A stretch of 22,330 nt of DNA from a virus: positions 1 to 22,330 of IMG/VR virus record IMGVR_UViG_3300034082_000698. One strand, written 5' to 3'. The translations under genes and the position numbers were made by a program. Under the pieces are notes generated by a model. It did not search any database. It was not told the origin of the DNA and saw only the letters and a program-made list of their open reading frames with translations. This document shows, one piece after another, positions 1-6,890 of the stretch (positions are counted from its first letter, which is position 1; each line of letters begins with the position of its first letter).

Positions 1-185
1 TGAAATATTTTATTAACAAAGACGGTGTAATTTTTGAATTAGATGAAGAATTTGGTCCTAATGCATGGGTTCATTTTGAGCCGAATAACCCCGACTACTA
101 TAGATATTTAGACTGGGTAGAGCAAGGTAATGAGCCTGTAGACATTATTGATACGCCCAAAGAATTAAATGTGGAGACTGAATAA
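1..185 (+). CDS. Small YLxWVxxGN-family protein, 5' edge of window
   Basis: The window opens with TG, and the frame then reads KYFINKDG and on to a TAA at 183-185. If the missing base is A, the gene starts with ATG one base upstream of the window and encodes 61 residues. The protein is acidic. Its second half carries NPDYYRYLDWVEQGNEP, which matches the C-terminal motif of two other small proteins here (3254-3418 and 6131-6283). In those two copies the small gene directly follows a jelly-roll fibre gene, so such a gene may lie just upstream. The stop overlaps the next start (TAATG). Similar DYxxYLxWxxxGN endings occur in small phage tail-fibre-associated proteins, so a fibre assembly or attachment role is possible but unproven. 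Confidence 0.7.
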   Translation, partial: KYFINKDGVIFELDEEFGPNAWVHFEPNNPDYYRYLDWVEQGNEPVDIIDTPKELNVETE

Positions 186-868
186 TGGCTATTGACTTTC
201 CAGACTCCCCTACAGCAAACCAAACTTACACAGTTGGTGATAAAACATGGAAATATGTTCTACCTTCATTGTCGGTAGGTAGCACTGGTCCTGGTGGTGG
301 CATTGTATTCATTACTCCGTCTACCGCTGGTAACTCAACAGGTAAATACTTTGAAATAGCACCTTACGGTTGGAATACTGGCGCAGACCCAACAAGAACT
401 TGGGCGCAAAGCACCCCTGTCAATTACCAATCAACCGCCGTTACGGGGGCAGACGGAACTGCTATAGGTACTGGGTATCAAAACACTCTAGATATTATCG
501 CTCAAGGAAATAGTACAACCTCTACATCAGCAGCAGCGCTTGCTCAATCTTATGCTGGTGGCGGTCAGACCGATTGGTTCTTAGCGTCAAAAGATGAGTT
601 ATACCAAGTGTATGTTAATCGTGCGAGTATTGGAACTTTTACTTCAAATTATTACTGGAGTTCTTCTGAGAACAGTTCTATCTATGCATATTTTCAAGGA
701 ATTACCAATGGGGCAGTGCAATGGGACGCTAAGAACAATACATTCTATGTCCGCCCAGTCCGTTCTTTCACTACCGAAGGCGGAAGATGGGTTGTTGTGG
801 ACAAGGTAAACAACGCCTCTAATCAGATTTACGATGTTACTGTATTATTGCGTATGGAGACTAACTAA
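185..868 (+). CDS. Tail fibre/adhesin with DUF1566 (C-type-lectin-like) domain
   Basis: This is a 227-residue protein. Residues 4-25 (DFPDSPTANQTYTVGDKTW) resemble the short N-terminal motif of many phage fibre proteins. Residues 35-195 look like a DUF1566 domain: GGGIVFI near 37-43, GTGYQNT near 95-101, DWFLASKDELY at 130-140, YYWSSSE at 156-162, and VRPVRSF at 189-195. This fold is related to C-type lectins and is used in phage and bacterial surface-binding proteins, so the likely role is host-receptor binding at the tail tip. The ATG overlaps the upstream stop (TAATG), and its own stop overlaps the next start in the same way. DUF1566 proteins are sometimes targets of diversity-generating retroelements, but no reverse transcriptase or template repeat is visible in the window. 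Confidence 0.75.
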   Translation: MAIDFPDSPTANQTYTVGDKTWKYVLPSLSVGSTGPGGGIVFITPSTAGNSTGKYFEIAPYGWNTGADPTRTWAQSTPVNYQSTAVTGADGTAIGTGYQNTLDIIAQGNSTTSTSAAALAQSYAGGGQTDWFLASKDELYQVYVNRASIGTFTSNYYWSSSENSSIYAYFQGITNGAVQWDAKNNTFYVRPVRSFTTEGGRWVVVDKVNNASNQIYDVTVLLRMETN

Positions 869-1740
869 TGGCTCGTAGGCGTGTAGATACAGCACCACAA
901 TTTAACGTTGGCGCTGATTCAGTATTAATCCAGCAGGTAGTAGGGTCAACTTCTAACATCTTTGAGGTTAAGAACGCTGCTGGTGCGTCTGTAATGGCTA
1001 TTGATAGTTCTGGCGCAACCACGGCTACCTTTGCTGCTGGTGTAGGTCTACCCGTGGGTATGATTACCCCGTTTGCTGGTTCTACTGCACCTACAGGGTG
1101 GTTCTTGTGCGGAGGTCAAGCAGTATCCCGAACAACTTACGCTTCTCTTTTTGCAGTTGTTGGTACTACCTACGGTGCTGGTGATGGCTCAACTACCTTC
1201 AACTTACCTGACCTTAGAGGTCGTGCAGTAGCAGGTGTAGACAACATGGGAGGTACAGACGCTGGTCGTCTGGACATTGCCAATAGTTCTGGAACAGTTA
1301 TTGGGTCACAGTATGTAACTTTGACCTCTGCACAATCAGGAGTCCCTGCCCACTCCCATGCAAACACGGTTACAAACAATGCAGTTACTTCAGGTGCAGG
1401 TTCGGCTCACCAACATGCAAATACTGCCTCGTTTACAGGCAACGCAGCATCTCATGCCCACAGTTTTACTCCAAGATATGGTGGTAGCACTGCTGTAGGT
1501 GTAAACATGGATGTTAATGGTTTTGGTAGTCCTTATGGTCTAGGTGGTGGATATGTTGAGGCGACTACCATCACCCCTTCGGGTTCTGTCTCAGTGAGCA
1601 ATGTCAACGAATCAGCACATACTCACTCCGTTACAAGCAATGTCACTATTAGCAACGTAAACAATACTGCGGCTAATGCCGCTGAATCCCATAGCGTCAT
1701 GCAACCAACAATGGTTCTAAACTATATAGTGAGGTACTAA
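868..1740 (+). CDS. Phage tail collar domain fibre protein
   Basis: This is a 290-residue protein. Residues 62-122 form a recognisable phage tail collar domain (PF07484 type): VGMITPFAG, then TAPTGWFLCGGQAVSR, LFAVVGTTYGAGDGSTTFNLPDLRGR. Such domains cap short tail fibres and take part in receptor contact. The N-terminal 60 residues look like a short attachment segment. The region after the collar is Gly/Ser/Asn rich with repeated His-containing stretches (PAHSHANT, AHQHANT, SHAHSF, AHTHSV). In short-tail-fibre relatives, HxH motifs bind metal along the fibre axis. It ends in the typical MQPTMVLNYIVRY, close to the collar-family terminus QPxxxLNYIIk. It is joined to both neighbours by TAATG overlaps. 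Confidence 0.85.
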   Translation: MARRRVDTAPQFNVGADSVLIQQVVGSTSNIFEVKNAAGASVMAIDSSGATTATFAAGVGLPVGMITPFAGSTAPTGWFLCGGQAVSRTTYASLFAVVGTTYGAGDGSTTFNLPDLRGRAVAGVDNMGGTDAGRLDIANSSGTVIGSQYVTLTSAQSGVPAHSHANTVTNNAVTSGAGSAHQHANTASFTGNAASHAHSFTPRYGGSTAVGVNMDVNGFGSPYGLGGGYVEATTITPSGSVSVSNVNESAHTHSVTSNVTISNVNNTAANAAESHSVMQPTMVLNYIVRY

Positions 1741-3254
1741 TGCCATTTGTAGAGACACGCTTCATTTCCCCTACAACGCTGACAACATCAGCGGCTAGTG
1801 CGCTGTATACAGTTCCAACTGGGTATTCCGCAATTATTAAACAATTAGTCGTAACGAACATTACAGGAACTGCGGCTACCTTTACCTTCTACGTTAATAC
1901 TGCTTCTGCTAGTAATGCCCTATTTAGTGGTACGTCTGTAGCGGCTAACGACACAGTGATTATCAACTTGTCTCAGGTACTTACAACTGGCGAGACTCTT
2001 AGGGCGCTTGCTTCAACAGGTTCGGCGCTAAACCTGACAGTCTCTGGTGTCATCAATGATGGTCCTCTTGCATCTACGGCTACCTACATTGCTGACAATG
2101 CAATTACTAGCGCCAAGATTGCTGATGGAGCAATTGTTAATGCAGACATAAACGCTTCGGCTGCAATTGATAAAACTAAGATTTCTGGCACTGCTGTAAC
2201 TGTTGCCGATACTGGAACTGTTACCTCAACAATGATTCTTGACGGAACGATTACTACTGCCGATATTGCCGCTAATGCAGTTACTCAAGCCAAGTTAAGT
2301 ACAGATATTCCATTGAGTGGTTTCCGCAATGTTTTGATTAACGGTGGGTTTGATGTTTGGCAACGAGGCACATCATTTACAGGTATTGCAAACACAACTT
2401 CCTACACTGCTGATAGATGGTGTATTTTTAGGTCAGTAGTAGCAGGATATTCTTTAAGCCAACAAGCAATGGTTCCTTCGGAACTTTCGGGTTTTAACTA
2501 TTGCGCTCGCTATCAAAGAACTGCTGGAAATACGGACTTGGGAGTTTTGTATATGGGCAGAACTTTTGAAAGCATCACAGTTAAAGCATTAGCAGGAAAA
2601 ACAGTTACTTTGTCTTTTTATGTTCGCAAAGGTGCAAACTTTAGCGGTTCCACCCTGTCAACGGCGGTTGATTTTGGCACAGGAACAGATTTAGGGTTCA
2701 CAACTCAACCAACATCTCCGTCTTCAACAACCATATCTACTACTTTGACCGCTTCTTGGCAATATGTAACCAGCACTATCGCTGTGCCAACTACTGCTAC
2801 TGCTGCAAGAATATTGTTTTTTTACACACCGACTGGTACTGCTGGTGCTGCTGATTATTTTGAGATTACTGGTGTACAGTTAGAAGTTGGCTCACAACCA
2901 ACCCCGTTTGAACAACGACCTATCGGTACAGAACTAGGGTTGTGTCAGAGGTATTACTGGAGAAACGCAATATATGGCGCTGGGGCTATCGGTGGTGGAG
3001 GAACTGTTCCGATTGTTACTATTGCATTTAAGACCACAATGAGAGCATCGCCAACGATTACTTATGTTAGTGGTGGTACCACAATGAATGGTCAGGCTGA
3101 CTTGACTATAGGAAGTGCATATTCTGGATTACCAGTAAGAGATTTAAGTGCAGATGGTGCTGAGGTCTTATTTAGTCTAGCAAGTGGAACGTTTACTACT
3201 GGTCAACCAGTGACTGTCAAAGGCGCAATTATGCAAGCATCGGCGGAACTGTAA
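1740..3254 (+). CDS. Modular tail fibre: module A, AKI/ADI repeat stalk, jelly-roll-like domain B
   Basis: This is a 504-residue protein with three visible parts. Residues 1-107 are module A, a beta-rich unit (ETRFISPTTL, IIKQLVVTN, LSQVLTTGETL) that recurs in the proteins at 4308 and 4796. Residues 115-190 carry repeats such as AITSAKIADGAI and TADIAANAVTQAKL, which look like a trimerising stalk. Residues 195-395 are domain B, bounded by FRNVLINGGFDVWQRGT and by QLEVGSQPTPFEQRP plus LCQRYY. This resembles the carbohydrate-binding-like fibre domain of many phages. About 100 further residues may be the tip. Domain B recurs in the separate gene at 5137. The gene is TAATG-coupled at both ends. 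Host-surface binding is inferred from domain style and context. Confidence 0.8.
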   Translation: MPFVETRFISPTTLTTSAASALYTVPTGYSAIIKQLVVTNITGTAATFTFYVNTASASNALFSGTSVAANDTVIINLSQVLTTGETLRALASTGSALNLTVSGVINDGPLASTATYIADNAITSAKIADGAIVNADINASAAIDKTKISGTAVTVADTGTVTSTMILDGTITTADIAANAVTQAKLSTDIPLSGFRNVLINGGFDVWQRGTSFTGIANTTSYTADRWCIFRSVVAGYSLSQQAMVPSELSGFNYCARYQRTAGNTDLGVLYMGRTFESITVKALAGKTVTLSFYVRKGANFSGSTLSTAVDFGTGTDLGFTTQPTSPSSTTISTTLTASWQYVTSTIAVPTTATAARILFFYTPTGTAGAADYFEITGVQLEVGSQPTPFEQRPIGTELGLCQRYYWRNAIYGAGAIGGGGTVPIVTIAFKTTMRASPTITYVSGGTTMNGQADLTIGSAYSGLPVRDLSADGAEVLFSLASGTFTTGQPVTVKGAIMQASAEL

Positions 3255-3418
3255 TGTATAGGAAATGCAAAAACTTATTTGATGATGGTGAAGCGCCTAT
3301 CATTTTAAGACTAGAGGATATGGCTGCTATTCCTTTTGATGAAAGAAATGTAGACTACCAAGAGTATCTTGCGTGGGTTGCTGAAGGTAACACCGCTGAA
3401 GAATGGAGTCCAGAATGA
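3254..3418 (+). CDS. Small YLxWVxxGN-family protein, second member
   Basis: This is a 54-residue acidic protein (starts MYRKCKNLFDDGE, ends EEWSPE). Residues 32-51 (NVDYQEYLAWVAEGNTAEEW) nearly match those of the protein at 6131-6283 and resemble the partial protein at the window start. Its ATG overlaps the stop of the fibre gene (TAATG), and its TGA overlaps the next start (ATGA), so translational coupling is likely. The coding sequence from 3359 to 3407 is almost identical to 6224-6272, including 33 perfectly matching bases. The N-terminal half differs between family members, and only the second half is shared. This would suit a protein that recognises different partners through its N-terminus. 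Function is unknown; fibre assembly or attachment is an inference. Confidence 0.75.
   Translation: MYRKCKNLFDDGEAPIILRLEDMAAIPFDERNVDYQEYLAWVAEGNTAEEWSPE
3359..3407 (+). repeat. Direct repeat, partner of 6224-6272
   Basis: This 49-base stretch matches 6224-6272 at 47 positions by eye, with a perfect 33-base core at 3364-3396 (6229-6261). It encodes the YLAWVAEGNTAEEW motif of the two small proteins. The match is tighter than in the surrounding sequence, so it reflects recent duplication or recombination between the copies. Confidence 0.85.
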
Positions 3419-4308
3419 CTGGTATTCGTAGAGTCTCTCAATTAGGTACTACTGGAGAATCAACTTATGTTGATGGGTCTATTCAGGCTGTAGATATTGC
3501 TGCCAATGCTGTTACTAGAGCAAAACTTGCAACAAACTTGATGTTCAATATTGACTTGCTTGTTATCGCAGGTGGAGGACCAGGAGGATGGGATGTAGGC
3601 GGTGGAGGAGGTGCTGGCGGTTTCATATTCATGAGAGGATATCAAATATGGTTGCCATCCTTCACTTCAGTATCAGTGGTTGTTGGTGCTGGAGGAGTTG
3701 CTGCAGCAGCGAACCACCCAACCGTAGGAACAGATGGTGGTAACAGTAGTTTTGGAAATATAGTTGCCTTTGGTGGAGGATATGGTGCCAGTTATTCTGG
3801 TGGTTCTCCAAACGCAGGTGGTTCAGGAGGAGGCGGTGGAGGTTATACCGCTCCTACAGATGGAGCATTGGGGGTTGTAGGTCAAGGCTTTGCTGGGGGT
3901 ACTCCGTCTGTTGGTGGTAACGTTGCTCTCACTGGCAGTGGAGGCGGAGGAGCAGGAGGTCCTGGAGTCAATGGAATACTAAACTCTGGTGGTGCTGTCA
4001 ATGGTGGAAATGGGGCTATTTCAAATATCTCAGGCTCAAATGTAATTTACTGCAAAGGTGGAAGAGGCGGAAGTGACTCATGGGCTGGCGGTGCTGCTGG
4101 CGCTGCAAACACTGGCAATGGTGGAGATGGCGCTGGAGCGTCAAATGGTAACAGCGGTTATAACGGTGGTTCAGGTATTGTAATCGTTAGATATCTCACT
4201 TCTGATGCATCTGATTTTACAATTACTGGAGGAACTGCAACTACGAGTGGTTCTTATACGGTTAGAACATTCAGTACCGTTGGTTCAGCAACATTTGGGA
4301 TTTCATAA
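3415..4308 (+). CDS. Glycine-rich tail adhesin
   Basis: I chose ATG 3415 because it gives an ATGA overlap with the upstream stop, in keeping with the tight joints nearby. An in-frame ATG at 3403 would add four residues. The protein has 297 residues. Residues 1-40 include a short stalk motif (SIQAVDIAANAVTRAKLATN) shared with the fibre at 1740. From about residue 45 to 245 it is dominated by Gly clusters (LLVIAGGGPGG, GGGGGAGG, GGSGGGGGG, GGGGAGG, GGSGIVIVRY). This is the style of glycine-rich receptor-binding tips, such as adhesins that pack polyglycine helices, and of the LVVAGGGGGG domain common in aquatic phages. A C-terminal ~45-residue stretch (SDASDFTITGG to the end) closes it. The role as a receptor-binding tip is inferred. 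Confidence 0.75.
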   Translation: MTGIRRVSQLGTTGESTYVDGSIQAVDIAANAVTRAKLATNLMFNIDLLVIAGGGPGGWDVGGGGGAGGFIFMRGYQIWLPSFTSVSVVVGAGGVAAAANHPTVGTDGGNSSFGNIVAFGGGYGASYSGGSPNAGGSGGGGGGYTAPTDGALGVVGQGFAGGTPSVGGNVALTGSGGGGAGGPGVNGILNSGGAVNGGNGAISNISGSNVIYCKGGRGGSDSWAGGAAGAANTGNGGDGAGASNGNSGYNGGSGIVIVRYLTSDASDFTITGGTATTSGSYTVRTFSTVGSATFGIS

Positions 4309-4796
4309 TGGCTTTTACAGAAAAACGACTATCAGGACCATCTGCGCTAACGGCTAACACAGAGACAACCCTGTACACGTGCCCAACCGCCCAAACAACC
4401 ACAACCATGCTTAAACAGTTTGTAGTAACCAATACAAGCGCTTCTGCAACTGCCACTATCAGTATCTCTTTGGTACCTGTTACACAAACTGCTGGCACAG
4501 CCAACCGTTTATTTAATGCTTTGTCGTTAGCGGCTAATGAGACAGTATTACTGGATGTATCACAGGTAATGACTTCGGGTGATTTTATCTCAGCCAGGTC
4601 TAGCGCTAGTTCTACTATTAACGTAACCATTTCAGGGGTAGAGAACGCTGGCGGTATGGTAGTTTCAGGGTTAGCGGATTCCGCTGTAACTACTGCTAAA
4701 ATTGCAGATAGTAATATAACCGCCGCAAAACTAGGACCTAACGCCTTTTTGTCTAATAACCAAGCAGGTGCAATAATGTTAATGGAGATGATGTAA
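4308..4796 (+). CDS. Module-A fibre protein with short stalk
   Basis: This is a 162-residue protein. Residues 1-115 are a second copy of module A: EKRLSGPSALTANTETTLYTC, LKQFVVTNTSASATATI, LSLAANETVLLDVSQVMTSGDFI and NVTISGVENAGG match the order of motifs at the N-terminus of the fibre at 1740. Residues 120-150 (VTTAKIADSNITAAKLGPNAF) are a short version of the AKI/AKL stalk. It then stops after NNQAGAIMLMEMM, with no domain B. It could be a subunit that assembles with a neighbouring tip protein, or a truncated paralogue. Both ends are TAATG overlaps. No enzymatic motif is seen. Confidence 0.7.
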   Translation: MAFTEKRLSGPSALTANTETTLYTCPTAQTTTTMLKQFVVTNTSASATATISISLVPVTQTAGTANRLFNALSLAANETVLLDVSQVMTSGDFISARSSASSTINVTISGVENAGGMVVSGLADSAVTTAKIADSNITAAKLGPNAFLSNNQAGAIMLMEMM

Positions 4797-5137
4797 TGGC
4801 TGTCGGTGACCGTAACGAAACTAGGTTCTTTGGACCTTCTACTTTAGGTGCTTCTAGCGCTGGGCTTGGCACTACTGCTGTACCATCTGGGCAGACATGG
4901 ATTATTAAGCAAATGACTATTTGCAATACTTCAGGTATAGATAGGCTTGTATACATGGGCGTAGGCACTACAGAAACTACTGCTAACCGTTTCTTTTCGG
5001 CGCTTCCTATTGCTGGTTTTGACACCATTATATGGGATACAGGCCTAGTATTGACCGCTGGTGAACGTCTATGGGGCTATAGTGACAGCGCCAGCGCCGT
5101 ATCTGTAATGGCAATGGGCTGGGTTAAGGAAGTCTAA
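4796..5137 (+). CDS. Stand-alone module-A fibre protein
   Basis: This 113-residue protein is essentially module A alone: RNETRFFGPSTLGA, WIIKQMTICNTSG, ANRFFSALPIAGFDTIIWDTGLVLTAGERLW, and a final short beta stretch. The motif order matches residues 1-107 of the fibre at 1740. The next gene (5137) starts inside its stop codon and encodes domain B, so the two genes together correspond to the fused fibre at 1740 without its stalk. Module A always sits at an N-terminus or alone, so it may attach fibres to the tail or cap a trimer (inference). Confidence 0.7.
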   Translation: MAVGDRNETRFFGPSTLGASSAGLGTTAVPSGQTWIIKQMTICNTSGIDRLVYMGVGTTETTANRFFSALPIAGFDTIIWDTGLVLTAGERLWGYSDSASAVSVMAMGWVKEV

Positions 5138-6123
5138 TGCCTATTTCTTCTGTCCTTGGTTCATCGGCGTTGTTGCCTGCTGGCTTGGGTTTTCGCAATG
5201 TTCTGATTAACGGTGGTATGGATGTTTGGCAACGAGGCACTGGCTCTATTGCTCCAGCGAATGGTGTCATAACAAACACAGACAGATGGGTTCACACAGG
5301 AAACACAACCACTTTCACACAACAAACAGATGTTCCTGCTGGGTTTAGATATTCACTTGGGGTGAGCGGTAGTGACCCAAGTTTTGCTCAAAAAATTGAA
5401 GCAGCAAACTCTGCTCGTCTTGCTAGCCAAACGGTAACTTTTTCTATTTGGGCTAAAAGTATTTCTGGTTCAACATCGTTGTTTGTTAACTTTTACTATC
5501 CATCAGCAGTTGACAATTTTGCTTCGTTAACCACTATCAGTAGTACGACTATCGCCACTACTGTTTCTTCATCGTGGGCAAGATACACATTAACCGTCAA
5601 TCTTCCCGCAAATGTCATTAATGGCTTAATGGTTCTTGTTGGTCGCTCTTCTGGCTCTTCAAATACTTACTTTACGGGTGTGCAGTTGGAACAGAACTAC
5701 CAGCCAACCCCATTTGAACAACGACCCATCGGTACGGAACTACAACTATGCCAACGTTATTACGAAAAGTCGTATCTTAACGAAGTAGCAGTTGGAACAA
5801 ATACCACTTTTGGTTTAGCCGTAATTACTGGGTCTACGGATGCTAACGGTTATATTTACGCTTCAATCCCAATGAAGGTTTCTAAAAGAATTTCTGCACC
5901 ACAATCACAAAGCAGCAATAACTCTGTTTTTAAATTGTACACAAACACTGGTACTGCCGACCAAGTATTTTATTATAGAAATGGGGCAAATGGTGTTGCT
6001 ACCACAACTTGCGGAACCAACAATGTTGGGCAAGACAACATTTCTATTTATGTATACACTGGTGCTGCTGCTTGGGTTCCTGCTTATATAGTTTTTCACT
6101 GGGTTTACAATGCAGAATTGTAG
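5137..6123 (+). CDS. Jelly-roll-like tail fibre protein (domain B)
   Basis: This is a 328-residue protein. After a short leader, residues 20-38 (FRNVLINGGMDVWQRGT) open domain B. The pattern then follows the domain-B plan of the 1740 fibre: TDRWVHTGN, LASQTVTFSIWAKS, SSSWARYTLTVNLP, YFTGVQLEQNYQPTPFEQR and ELQLCQRYY. This domain is widespread in phage fibre tips and looks like a carbohydrate-binding beta-sandwich. The last ~115 residues differ from the 1740 protein and may carry receptor specificity. Edge sequences are conserved at nucleotide level with the 1740 gene while the interior is not, as expected for adhesins under selection. The start is TAATG-coupled to the module-A gene. The stop is followed by a 7-nt gap containing AGGAA ahead of the next gene. 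Confidence 0.8.
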   Translation: MPISSVLGSSALLPAGLGFRNVLINGGMDVWQRGTGSIAPANGVITNTDRWVHTGNTTTFTQQTDVPAGFRYSLGVSGSDPSFAQKIEAANSARLASQTVTFSIWAKSISGSTSLFVNFYYPSAVDNFASLTTISSTTIATTVSSSWARYTLTVNLPANVINGLMVLVGRSSGSSNTYFTGVQLEQNYQPTPFEQRPIGTELQLCQRYYEKSYLNEVAVGTNTTFGLAVITGSTDANGYIYASIPMKVSKRISAPQSQSSNNSVFKLYTNTGTADQVFYYRNGANGVATTTCGTNNVGQDNISIYVYTGAAAWVPAYIVFHWVYNAEL

Positions 6124-6130
6124 GAAATAA

Positions 6131-6283
6131 ATGTTTTATTTTATTCAAGATACAGAAGATATGAAATTGCTCGTGCTGGAAAATGGTGTTCCTTTTCCAC
6201 CAAATGATGCCAACACGGATTATCAAGCGTATCTTGCGTGGGTTGCTGAAGGTAACACCGCAGAAGAATGGACAGGTAACTAA
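6131..6283 (+). CDS. Small YLxWVxxGN-family protein, third member
   Basis: This is a 50-residue protein (starts MFYFIQDTEDMK, ends EEWTGN). Residues 29-47 (NTDYQAYLAWVAEGNTAEEW) are nearly identical to the protein at 3254-3418. AGGAA at 6122-6126 gives a plausible ribosome binding site 4 nt before the ATG, the only such spaced joint in this part of the island. Its TAA overlaps the next ATG. As in copy 1, it follows a domain-B fibre gene and precedes an unrelated tip gene. The recurring position suggests a job tied to domain-B fibres, such as assembly or attachment. Function is not established. Confidence 0.75.
   Translation: MFYFIQDTEDMKLLVLENGVPFPPNDANTDYQAYLAWVAEGNTAEEWTGN
6224..6272 (+). 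repeat. Direct repeat, partner of 3359-3407
   Basis: This is the second copy of the 49-base near-identical stretch, with a perfect 33-base core at 6229-6261. See 3359-3407. Confidence 0.85.
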
Positions 6284-6855
6284 TGGGTATCACACAGCAA
6301 ATCGGTGCTAGTTCACTAATTAAACCAGGCGTGATAGACAACACGGCTGCACGACCTGCATCACCGTTTGAAGGTCAAGCGGTATATCAAAAAGATACTG
6401 ACCAAGTTTTGGTTTATAACGGAACTGCATGGGTTGAAACAGCATCTATGTTGACCAAAGCCCCACGAGGGATAATTTCATATACAACAAAATCTGCTGG
6501 GACAACAAACATCACAACAGCAACAACAACACTTCTTACTGCACCATCTTTTACTTTAACTTCTTCAAGGTATATTAAAATAACTGGTCGTGCAGATTAT
6601 CTTGATAACGCAAACAGTGTTACCGACATAATTCTTGCTTTGAATAATGGTTCAGGGAATGTTGCCTCCACTGCAATAGTTAGCAATGTATGGCCTGAGT
6701 TCACTTCATGCATTCCTGTTGTATTTATTGGTATTCTTGCTGCTGGTACATACACATACAGAATGGATATTTCGCTTGTTGCAGGGACAAACAGAGTAAA
6801 CCATAATGTTTCCAACTATGTAAATCTGCTTATTGAAGATATTGGAGCGGCGTAA
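6283..6855 (+). CDS. Tail fibre protein with EGQ/DTD N-terminal module
   Basis: This is a 190-residue protein. Residues 14-53 (KPGVIDNTAARPASPFEGQ, then YQKDTDQVLVYNGTAWVE) form an N-terminal module shared with the protein at 6890. It is a common element in phage fibre proteins, where a short beta-hairpin ends in NGTxW. Residues 60-190 are a beta-rich domain of unrecognised family (SRYIKITGRADYLD, AAGTYTYRMDISLV, NLLIEDIGAA) that looks like a small C1q/TNF-like or jelly-roll tip, though I cannot confirm the fold. It is TAATG-coupled at both ends. A tail-associated receptor-binding role is inferred from context. Confidence 0.7.
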   Translation: MGITQQIGASSLIKPGVIDNTAARPASPFEGQAVYQKDTDQVLVYNGTAWVETASMLTKAPRGIISYTTKSAGTTNITTATTTLLTAPSFTLTSSRYIKITGRADYLDNANSVTDIILALNNGSGNVASTAIVSNVWPEFTSCIPVVFIGILAAGTYTYRMDISLVAGTNRVNHNVSNYVNLLIEDIGAA

Positions 6856-6890
6856 TGGCTATTAGTAATAATTCAACTGGGGGTAAGTAA
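6855..6890 (+). pseudogene. 11-codon micro-ORF, possible remnant of a fibre N-terminus
   Basis: ATG at 6855 overlaps the preceding stop (TAATG), and the TAA at 6888-6890 overlaps the next ATG. The frame encodes MAISNNSTGGK. The next protein begins MSVSNLSTGMR: six of eleven residues are identical in the same positions. The likeliest reading is a collapsed copy of the 6890 gene, kept in phase so coupling still runs through it. Alternatively it is a real short peptide or only a translational bridge. Confidence 0.45.

Larger units (their letters stand above)
1740..3418 (+). repeat. Duplicated A-B-small block, copy 1 (A and B fused)
   Basis: This is copy 1 of a three-part block: module A, domain B, then a ~50-residue YLxWVAEGN protein. 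Copy 2 is at 4796-6283. Nucleotide similarity is strongest at the domain edges: around 2319-2371 against 5188-5240, 2895-2935 against 5701-5742, and 3359-3407 against 6224-6272. The interior of domain B has diverged heavily. The offset between copies is close to 2.87 kb at the start of B and in the small gene. In this copy A and B are one protein. Confidence 0.65.
4796..6283 (+). repeat. Duplicated A-B-small block, copy 2 (A and B split)
   Basis: This is copy 2 of the block described at 1740-3418. Module A (4796-5137), domain B (5137-6123) and the small protein (6131-6283) are separate genes. The stalk present between A and B in copy 1 is missing. Shared nucleotide stretches flank domain B and lie in the small gene. 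Confidence 0.65.

Noticed and set aside
6141-6344. Minus-strand frames opposite the small gene at 6131
   Set aside because: They lie opposite a small gene with clear paralogues and a fibre start, and have no independent support.
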